Of a stretch of DNA of 15,438 nt, positions 9,183 to 15,438 are shown piece by piece; position 1 is the stretch's first letter, and the number at the start of each line of letters is the position of its first letter. The notes under the pieces are model-generated. The model did not search any database. It worked only from the letters and a program-made list of their open reading frames with translations, and was not told the DNA's origin. The stretch lies in NCBI GenBank assembly GCA_035591015.1, contig JAXIUW010024453.1:1-15438 (forward strand), read 5' to 3'. Origin of the DNA: Cephalothrix simula (lineage: Eukaryota > Nemertea > Palaeonemertea > Archinemertea > Cephalotrichidae). The position numbers were made by a program, and so were the translations under genes.

Positions 9183-12100
9183 GTAAGTTGCAAATAATTC
9201 TACTTTCTGCGGGTAATATTATTAAGATTTTGCCCTCTATACATGCCCCTATATGTTCTACTAGTCTTAGCGCTAATTTCATATAATATTGACTATTTTT
9301 CTCTAATTAAATCATGAATTGGGCCATAATTGAGCGTACTTTTTAGACCAATTTCACCCAATACGGGCATTATTATATTTGTTCATAATTTTTAACATTT
9401 ATACATAAGATCTTAAGATGGATACATGTCAAACATTAGTATATTAAAAATGAGTTATCATTTTTTGGGATTCAAACATGGCGTCGAAGTCTCAAAACTT
9501 TCAAAAGCCCTTTTATTTTAGTCGGTTTCATATTTTCGTACATTTTTTCTTATGTTATCATCAATTTTCTTCAGCCTGTTGAAACTGATAACTTTCAAGA
9601 CTGGCCAAATGGTCACTGCCGTTACGTTTATGGTGATAAGATTGAAGATGCCAGACGCCATGTCAGTGGATGGGCAATGCGTAACACCAACAACCACAAT
9701 GTGAATATTCTCAAAAAATCTTGTCTTGGAGTTCTCATTTGCTCTCTCAGATGTGTGACTGAAAATGGAGGAGGTATCAGACTTAGACCAGCTATTTGTG
9801 ATAAAGCAAGAAAGAAACAAATTGGTGAGTACTCATTTTCCAATTTCAAAACTCCAGTTTCCTCCCAAAAAATTTTTTTGAATATAATTAAATTTTTCAA
9901 CAAAATTTTCAATTTTGCTACACAATTTTCGATTTTGCTACACAATTTTCAATTTTTCTACAAAATTTTCAATTTTTCTACAAAATTTTCAATTTTTCTA
10001 CAAAATTTAGAATTTTTCTACAAAAAATTTTCAATTAAGGCTCCACGGTAGCGATTTTTATTTTCGCCTTATTCAAGTTCACGGAATAATTTTTCTCAAA
10101 AATATTTTGTAAAATTTCAATGATTTCAAAAATAACTGCTTATTTCCCGCTAGACACCCTTTAAAACTAGGTCAAAAGTCTTATCATTCTTATAGGACCC
10201 CCAAATCATTGATATTTCCAATTATGATTTATAATTCAAAATCGCAAAGGGCCCAGAAACAAGGGTATTTCTTTAGTCCTAACGCAACTTTATCATTTAA
10301 ATCTAATCTGTACTTGACTCTGGTCAAATGCCTGCTCTCATGATACAAAACAAATTGTTGTTGGTCCAAAATTGCGACAATGCGTGCAATGAATCGCGAC
10401 TCCATCACTTTGACAGCGCAAAACAGGTAAATTATAATTCCGTAACGGTGACCGAAGCGGTTTCTATGCGCGAAAATTCCTGCACATACGCGTCTGTATT
10501 GATGGATGATCTTATAACTAATTATCATTATTTAATTATTCACTTGATTACGTGTCTCCTAATAAGATCTCATAAGGCTAAAATTTGGTCAGAAATCAGC
10601 ATGATTCCTATTATCTCCCCTTTTCTTAACAACCCACGGACTTGAAAGGTGTAGGAATATCCCTGTTATAATTTTACCGCGGCCCAAAACATGCGAACGC
10701 TTCGACGCGCTAAGACGTAGCGCGCGATTAAAATTAATCCGCGACAGTCACGATCGAGCAGACGCAGTCGCGCAAAATCACATAACATCACCTGTTATTT
10801 TGAAATTATAACAGGTCTTAGAGCAACAGGACATAATTTTCAAATTTCACGCACAAAGATTTTAAAATCCAATTGTCTGTGATAATTTTCCTTTTATGAT
10901 CAAAAACTGCTTTGTTTATGTTGCACGTATGCTGACTAAACATGATTTTATGTTTACTTTCAACCTGTTTGCTTGTAATAATTTAATCATAGACCGACTT
11001 CAGCATCCTTTTGATCAAATAAACCAAATAATACTATAATATAGCAGCAGATTGTCAGTCACAAAAGTTTGTTGATGAATCTAAAAACCATTCTAAATCC
11101 CAACCCCTCCTGTTTGAGTTTCTAAGTGCAATCAAGCTTGTTTCCATAGTTCAAATAATAATATAGCACGACAAAATTTAGCTTATGGCAAAATTTTAAA
11201 TGCAGCATTTTGACAAATGATCATTACCAAAATCTACCTGCATACGCTCATCACCGCGGGCTGAAACGCGAAAATATCTTAAGAGAATATCTAGAAATAA
11301 TTGCACCTTTCATAGATTTTGATATGAAAATAAATCTCGAAAAGTATAATTTTCACACCGTGGGTTAAAAGAGAGCGTTTAACGGCCCCATTGCGGGGGC
11401 ATGCGGTATTTATTGTTTAGTGTCAAATTTCTTACTAAAAATTAGTAAATTATATATGTCAAATACTAATAAATCACCTTATTTGGAATTAAAAATGTGA
11501 ACTATTATTTTTTCAGGAAAAGCATGTCCAAATACTTTGTGCCAAGGAAAATTAGAGCTCCAACCATGCAGGGGGCACTGTGGATACCCTGTTACCCACT
11601 TTTGGCGCCATCACAATGGTTTAATTTTCTTCCAAGCAAAAGGAATCCATGATCACCCATTCCCAGAATCCAAAGCATCATCATCAATCGCACCACGTAG
11701 GAGATGTAGAGACGATATGAAAATGCCGGATGGAAGACGCGGTCGCAAAAGGGGAATTTATACCAATTACACCAAATTGCCCGGTTTGAAAATACCAAGA
11801 ATGGACCGTGTACCATTAGGTAGGTCTTATTTAGTAATATTCAACTATTTACACAACTATTACACTAATTTTGAGGCAATTATTTATTGAATATAAATAT
11901 GTATATAAGGATGGACGCCTCGATATGTGAGGTCATCATAAGTCAATAAATGTTTATGTCTTTGTATTAGAACACAATAATCATCGATAATTTGACTATG
12001 TACTTAAAGCCCTTGGTATCTCTAAATTCTGGCAAATAACTCATCCCAAAATTAATTAGCTTTAATTAATCTCGTATGATTATTATATGTAGTTTCTAAT

Positions 12101-13097
12101 AATTTCTATTATTATTTCAGCTAATGACGTCATCTGTTCTTGTCCACCTTTTGAGTGCTTCTGCCATAATCTACCAGTCGAAAAACCAAAAGATCAGCAA
12201 TATTTTATCGAGTCAGCACTCGGATGGTCACCTGACTTGAAAAAAGAAAAAGTTATACCCACAATGCAAGTTCCTTGTTTACCACCACACCAGGAGCCAG
12301 TCTACGGTTATAATGACTACCCACAACCTCCTTACTCTGAACTTCCAGGACTAATTAAGCAAGAGCTCGAAAATTTTAAATCAGAATTAGTTTCATGTCC
12401 AACTGATTTCGCCGATGAGGACTTAAATGCAAAATTAAGTGCCGTTTCTGAGATTTTAAGCATAGCCACACAATCGCAACCAATGGTATCTGTTAAGCAA
12501 GAGTTAGACATTCCAGATGGATTTGTGTGCCCTGTATCAGCACAAAACACAATGTGCTCAATCTCTACAAACACTACCCAAATGCCACCACTAGTTTATT
12601 GTGGCAGCGATATAAACATATCTCAAAATCAGTGCGCACCGGTGATGTCAACATCAAGCGGTCTTCCTTCAATTTCACAAACATTTTTCGGTGAAAATTC
12701 GCAAGAATCGAACATTTATGAGCAACCATCTCCTGCAAAGGACTATAGTAATCATCAGGAGGTATACCCTGCTTGCTCCGTTTCTAGAACCCCTAGTCCA
12801 ACCCAGCAGTGTCCATCTCCAGTATCTTTAGCGGAGTTAAAACCACCAACATCAAACTGTAATATGGAAATTCAAAATTATATTGACTTTTATGATCATC
12901 AGCAACATAGTTCCACATACAATAACAGTAATGACTTTTACCAAAATCAGGAAAATTTTTATCAACCTTGTGCCGTATCGTACTCTCCAAATCAACAACA
13001 TCAAAATTTATATAGAATGGACAATGTTTACCAAAATTCCCATCCGCAGCAGCATTTAGGATTCAATAATATGCAGTGCCTATCAACAGGACATTAA
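9075..13097 (+). CDS. gcm: Glial cells missing (GCM-domain) transcription factor, complete, four coding exons
   Basis: Join 9075-9182, 9575-9824, 11517-11819, 12121-13097 (1638 nt, 545 residues). All introns are GT-AG and the frame is kept across every junction. The GCM domain, a zinc-containing DNA-binding fold recognising ATGCGGGT-type sites, spans about residues 27-180. It opens with WDIND (27-31) and contains the family block [20 protein letters not shown] (67-86), then [10 protein letters not shown] (106-115), GKACPN (120-125), [16 protein letters not shown] (136-151) and [11 protein letters not shown] (157-167). Conserved Cys/His candidates for the two zinc ions include C86, C92, C96, C111, C123, C128, C137, C141, H147, H151, H164 and H166. 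A basic run RRGRKR (193-198) resembles a nuclear localisation signal. The tail holds [11 protein letters not shown] (226-236), lysines in psi-K-x-E (261, 300, 307, 346), SP/TP sites (424-454) and a Tyr/Asn/Gln-rich end (466-545). Length is close to that of insect and vertebrate GCM proteins. Family GCM proteins are nuclear cell-fate regulators (glia, blood or pigment cells, placenta, parathyroid); the role here is inferred. Confidence 0.94.
9183..9574 (+). other. gcm intron (392 bp, phase 0)
   Basis: GTAAGT donor and TTCTTCAG acceptor. Near its 5' end, CTGCGGGT (9207-9214) differs by one base from the GCM-binding octamer ATGCGGGT. Otherwise it is plain AT-rich sequence. Confidence 0.9.
9575..9824 (+). 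CDS. gcm: gcm coding exon 2 (GCM domain, first half; residues 37-119 plus 1 nt)
   Basis: The acceptor is TCTTCAG ending at 9574 and the donor is GTGAGT at 9825; the exon ends in phase 1 inside Gly120. It encodes the N-terminal part of the GCM fold, including [13 protein letters not shown], the nearly invariant [22 protein letters not shown] stretch (68-89, given here only by position and key residues W69, N73-N76, C86), the C92/C96 pair and [13 protein letters not shown]. This is the most strongly conserved exon and is the basis for the family call. Confidence 0.95.
9891..10036. repeat. 20-bp minisatellite in the gcm intron
   Basis: About seven head-to-tail copies of a 20-bp unit, CAAAATTTTCAATTTTTCTA, begin at 9901, 9921, 9941, 9961, 9981, 10001 and 10021. 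A partial copy lies upstream and the last copy is shortened and altered. The first three copies share TTTTGCTA, the later ones TTTTTCTA, which suggests stepwise expansion. The array begins 76 bp after the exon 2 donor. Confidence 0.95.
10677..10783. promoter_or_regulatory. CpG-dense intronic patch
   Basis: About 18 CpGs in 107 bp, with runs such as GCGCGCG and CTTCGACGCGC, inside an otherwise AT-rich intron. No coding frame or known RNA explains it. An unmethylated regulatory element or an alternative promoter for a transcript lacking the first half of the GCM domain would both be possible; neither is shown by the sequence. Confidence 0.35.
10791..10815. repeat. Inverted repeat CCTGTTAT / ATAACAGG
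   Basis: Perfect 8-bp arms (10791-10798 and 10808-10815) around a 9-base loop, directly 3' of the CpG-dense patch. The left arm overlaps a CACCTG E-box (10789-10794). Confidence 0.7.
11517..11819 (+). CDS. gcm: gcm coding exon 3 (GCM domain, second half; residues 120-220)
   Basis: The acceptor is TTTTTTCAG ending at 11516; the first two bases complete Gly120. The donor is GTAGGT at 11820, phase 1. It encodes KACPNTLC, the [15 protein letters not shown] core, [13 protein letters not shown] (zinc-ligand candidates H164 and H166), and then a basic, less conserved segment with RRRCR (180-184) and RRGRKR (193-198), probably a nuclear localisation signal. A reading frame continues about 70 bp past the donor, but the donor fit and clean frame into the next exon favour splicing at 11820. 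Confidence 0.94.
11820..12120 (+). other. gcm intron (301 bp, phase 1)
   Basis: GTAGGT donor and ATTATTTCAG acceptor. AT-rich, with no recognisable element. It separates the basic end of the GCM-domain exon from the tail exon. Confidence 0.9.
12121..13097 (+). CDS. gcm: gcm coding exon 4 (C-terminal regulatory tail, residues 221-545)
   Basis: The acceptor is ATTATTTCAG ending at 12120; the first two bases complete Ala221; stop TAA is at 13095-13097. The exon starts with a Cys-rich box, [11 protein letters not shown] (226-236), followed by [11 protein letters not shown] (253-263). Next comes a Pro/Tyr-rich stretch (267-295) and an acidic part with IKQEL (299) and VKQEL (345) sites. After that there is a Ser/Thr-rich linker, an SP/TP cluster (424-454) and a Tyr/Asn/Gln/His-rich end with repeated FYD/FYQ/VYQ motifs. 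GCM tails are known transactivation regions and diverge quickly between phyla, so only the exon position and reading frame are firmly supported. Confidence 0.93.
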
Positions 13098-13294
13098 CTG
13101 TTATCTTAGAATCAAATCATATCAAAAATTTGACATTTATCTTTTGTATTTTTTACGTTTTTAAATGATTCTTTTGAAATTTTTTTCCAAAATTGCTTCT
13201 TGTAAAAAGCTTAAATTGTTGATTCTAAAAGAAAAGTGTCATTTTTATGTTTTAAAGGAGTGATAACTAGTCCATATTGTACAGAAAAGTGATT

Positions 13295-13302
13295 TGTAAA
13301 TA
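13295..13302 (+). promoter_or_regulatory. Pumilio-type element TGTAAATA in the 3' UTR
   Basis: Exact match to UGUANAUA on the sense strand, about 200 nt after the stop. A second exact match lies at 13609-13616. Confidence 0.35.
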
Positions 13303-13470
13303 GAAATTTATTGATTTTGAAAAGTATATATTTTCATAAAGGCATTATATAAGGGTAATTTGCATTTAAGGGTAAAAAGCTAAAATCAAAAATCAATCAC
13401 TAAAATATAAAGTTCTCACAAACCCTTTTTATGTTGCATTTATACTTTAACCATAATGACATTATCGAAT

Positions 13471-13488
13471 GTCAAGGTCGTCCTTGAC
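13471..13488 (+). repeat. Perfect stem-loop in the 3' UTR
   Basis: GTCAAGG and CCTTGAC form a 7-bp stem around a TCGT loop. Its G/C content stands out from the surrounding AU-rich UTR. It could be an RNA structural element. Confidence 0.6.
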
Positions 13489-13608
13489 TGGGTCCATGAT
13501 CCAATTTTCATTAAATCAATGATTATAATGAATGATCTCTATGAGAGTGTCTTCCATTGCCAAATTGTTTTTTGTATATTATGTATGAATGAAATGTTAA
13601 ATGATATT

Positions 13609-13616
13609 TGTATATA
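13609..13616 (+). promoter_or_regulatory. Pumilio-type element TGTATATA in the 3' UTR
   Basis: Second exact UGUANAUA match. AT-rich sequence produces such matches by chance, so confidence is low. Confidence 0.3.
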
Positions 13617-13966
13617 AAATTGATATACCACGTTAAATTTTACAATACTATAAATATAAACAAAAAATTATTGAATTGTTTATTGGACTTCAATTAATAT
13701 CCGTGAACTAGAAAAAGTCGATTTTTGGTTTTGGAATTCCAAAAATTATCAAAAATATTATATACATTGCAGTTTGACTACAGAAAGACCGGCTGTTAAT
13801 GACTGATATATTTAGCAATCACATGATAACTGTAATCGGTAATTATTAAATTCATTGCAGTGGCCATAGAGTCACTTTTGTAAGATCACGAATTAATGCT
13901 TTAGGAACAATGACGAATTTGACTCTTTGCAACGGTTCTTGAATAAATCGGTAACCTGCTGATTGA

Positions 13967-13972
13967 AATAAA
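13967..13972 (+). promoter_or_regulatory. Candidate poly(A) signal AATAAA
   Basis: The second of two AATAAA hexamers 25 bp apart (the other at 13942-13947), about 870 bp after the stop. A T/G-rich stretch follows. Earlier ATTAAA (13510) and later AATAAA (14389) are alternatives. Confidence 0.45.
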
Positions 13973-13995
13973 AGTCACAACATGGGTCCAAAACT

Positions 13996-15376
13996 GATTA
14001 TGACCTCAATTTTGTCTCCGAGGTAAAATTTGGTAATTTTCAAGGTAATTATTACGTTTGGAGTATTGATTTTATCCACATAAAATTATAAACAAGATTA
14101 AAACAATTTAGTTACAGCAAATAACCGCCATCATCATTATCATGATGTCACTTCTCTGACACAAAATTTAAGGAACAAATTGTTCAAAAACAAATATACA
14201 ACAAATTTATTCTAAATAACTGATACAGTATAGATATATTGATTTTTAATATATGTATTTATATAATTTTTCATTCTTTCATGTGCTCGTAAAGCATATA
14301 ATGTCGAATAGGCTTTTTTGTCATTAGTTTGTCCATCGGAATCAAGCGAAACACTAGCGCACCAATTTAGTTGTATTGATAAAAATTCAATAAAAAGCGC
14401 GCGTATTGATTATACTTTAATCATAAAAAGCACATTTTAATTAGCAGGAATGAAAAATATCAAAATTACTAACGATTTCTGACTAGAAATATAATTTGCG
14501 GAGAAAATTTTCATCTGAGACACTCAATATAAAAACCATGATTCAAAACGCTGAATAAAATATGTAAAAGCTGAGATCTGTATCCTATACTCAGGCAGCT
14601 CTAACAATAATTCAACTGTATATAAAAAGCATTCAATCAGATATTCGAAAAAAACTGAAAACAAATGAGTATTAACTCAAAATTATTGCTTTTTTCATAA
14701 TAAATTTAGCACAATAGGTCTAATTCAATTCAAGCTGTTGATGTCAAAAATAGTCTTTTTTTATGAATGATAAGGTCAATCAGAGGCATTCCTGATTGTG
14801 TTTGCGCCTTAACTTGTGACGTAGATATTTCGAAAAAAACATCTCTATTGTATTTAAGAGATAATTGGGTAGATTATTCGACAGTAATTATGACACGAAA
14901 GTCAAATATTGGGCAAGATTTTCGTCATGATGAGTTAATGGCCGATATTTAATCAAACAAACAAAAAATAGGGAAATTTTCGCGTAATAAAAAATGACGA
15001 AAAACTTATATATTCTGGTTATTAATGAGTCTTAATTTGTAAGGATTACATGTATTTGTATTGCATATTAGACTAGATAACGAAAAATATATTAAATTTT
15101 AAAATGCTATGTGCCTTTTGGCGGCCTGAAACAGCACAAGGGACATTGCTAAGTTACCGCATAAAAATCCGCGCAAGATCGTCGGACTATTTTTGCGAAG
15201 TATAGAGATTAAGGTCTTTCCACTACTGTTAACTTTGAAAAAAAAACACACTGAGCTATCATTCACACATTTTCATAATTTAATGAAAATATAATTTTTT
15301 AAAATGTTAATCATTGATAACTATATAATTACACAAACGGATGGAAAAATTGGTTGAGTTAGTTAAAGGAGCAGTG
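13996..15376. other. Downstream intergenic DNA, no gene seen
   Basis: AT-rich. A 61-codon frame at 14767-14952 has no recognisable motif and no splice or promoter context. A small CpG-richer patch lies at 15118-15195 and includes ACCGCAT (15156-15162), the reverse complement of a GCM-like ATGCGGT. AATAAA at 14389 could still belong to gcm. Confidence 0.5.
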
Positions 15377-15429
15377 TTGGCGCGAATTTCAATTTCGCGG
15401 GTTAGCGCGAGTGACGTCACCATGGTAAC
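15377..15429. promoter_or_regulatory. Promoter-like cluster at the right edge: E2F-like, CRE and RFX X-box
   Basis: TTGGCGCGAA (15377-15386) resembles an E2F site. TTTCGCGGGTT follows. GTGACGTCAC (15411-15420) is a perfect palindromic CRE. GTCACCATGGTAAC (15416-15429) fits the RFX X-box consensus (GTNRCC-AT-RGYAAC) and overlaps the CRE. The cluster is CpG-rich in an AT-rich flank and probably marks the promoter of the next gene, whose body lies outside the window. Confidence 0.5.
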
Positions 15430-15438
15430 TATATCTTC

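Larger units (their letters stand above)
9825..11516 (+). other. gcm intron splitting the GCM domain (1692 bp, phase 1)
   Basis: GTGAGT donor and TTTTTTCAG acceptor. It contains a 20-bp minisatellite at its 5' end, a CpG-dense patch at 10677-10783 followed by an inverted repeat, and a GC-rich pair of GCM-like motifs at about 11391-11408. Reading frames at 10229-10645 on both strands show no codon bias or recognisable domain and are treated as chance. Confidence 0.9.
13098..13995 (+). other. gcm: 3' UTR of gcm (end inferred)
   Basis: AU-rich sequence after the stop with no open frame. It carries two exact Pumilio-type motifs (TGTAAATA, TGTATATA), several ATTTA pentamers, a perfect stem-loop at 13471 and a 16-bp palindrome at 13729-13744. 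Candidate poly(A) signals are ATTAAA at 13510-13515 and AATAAA at 13942-13947, 13967-13972 and 14389-14394. The 3' end is not fixed by sequence; the 13967 signal, followed by a GT-rich stretch near 14015-14040, is the preferred one. Confidence 0.55.

Noticed and set aside
9518-9945. Two overlapping minus-strand frames of about 100 codons opposite exon 2
   Set aside because: Antisense shadows of the strongly conserved GCM exon and the adjacent minisatellite.
10229-10645. Overlapping frames of about 100 codons on both strands in the large intron
   Set aside because: No family resemblance, no splice sites keeping phase with gcm, and both strands open equally, as expected by chance.
11592-11816. 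Minus-strand frame opposite gcm exon 3
   Set aside because: Shadow of the plus-strand coding exon.
12332-12990. Minus-strand frames opposite the tail exon
   Set aside because: Shadows of the plus-strand gcm reading frame, which has continuity and splice support.
13413-13420. TTCTCACA, exact minus-strand match to the Su(H) consensus YGTGRGAA
   Set aside because: Lies within the 3' UTR, alone; about this many matches are expected by chance in 15 kb on two strands.
14767-14952. 61-codon frame downstream of gcm
   Set aside because: No motif, no promoter or splice context; length expected by chance.

Overview
The window is a eukaryotic, clearly metazoan, AT-rich locus (by eye roughly two thirds A+T outside coding exons). 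It holds one recognisable protein-coding gene: a complete, intron-split, plus-strand homologue of the transcription factor Glial cells missing (GCM). GCM domains are known from animals. Long AT-rich introns, many degenerate short repeats and a 7-kb gene-poor upstream flank suggest an invertebrate with a moderately large genome. An echinoderm, hemichordate or lophotrochozoan would all fit; I cannot name the taxon from sequence alone.

Layout. 1-7190 is upstream intergenic DNA with no supportable gene. It contains a degenerate minisatellite (about 1622-2372) with a foldback insertion, a 95-bp-spaced 42-bp duplication, a C-rich/G-quadruplex patch near 3733, a larger foldback element (about 5726-6003), a three-copy tandem repeat (about 6290-6585), and a duplicated Rel/kappaB-type site pair (6791 and 6857). 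6965-7230 is a CpG-rich promoter with inverted CCAAT boxes, an E-box, a TATA box and an initiator. 7224-7359 is an inferred untranslated first exon ending in a strong GTAAGT donor. The coding exons are 9075-9182, 9575-9824, 11517-11819 and 12121-13097. Spliced, they give 1638 nt, or 545 residues plus stop, with all junctions in frame (phases 0, 1, 1). 13098 to about 14000 is an AU-rich 3' UTR with Pumilio-type sites, a perfect stem-loop and several poly(A) signals. The rest is intergenic, except that the extreme right edge (15377-15429) carries a promoter-like cluster: an E2F-like site, a CRE and a near-perfect RFX X-box.

How it fits together. The GCM domain (about residues 27-180) is split over three exons and keeps its invariant blocks and Cys/His zinc ligands. 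The last exon encodes a long tail with a Cys cluster, four SUMO-consensus lysines, SP/TP sites and a Tyr/Asn/Gln-rich end. Two CpG-rich intronic patches, GCM-like octamers inside the introns and the upstream Rel sites are the best candidates for cis-regulation. No RNA genes, CRISPR arrays or intact transposon ORFs were seen.
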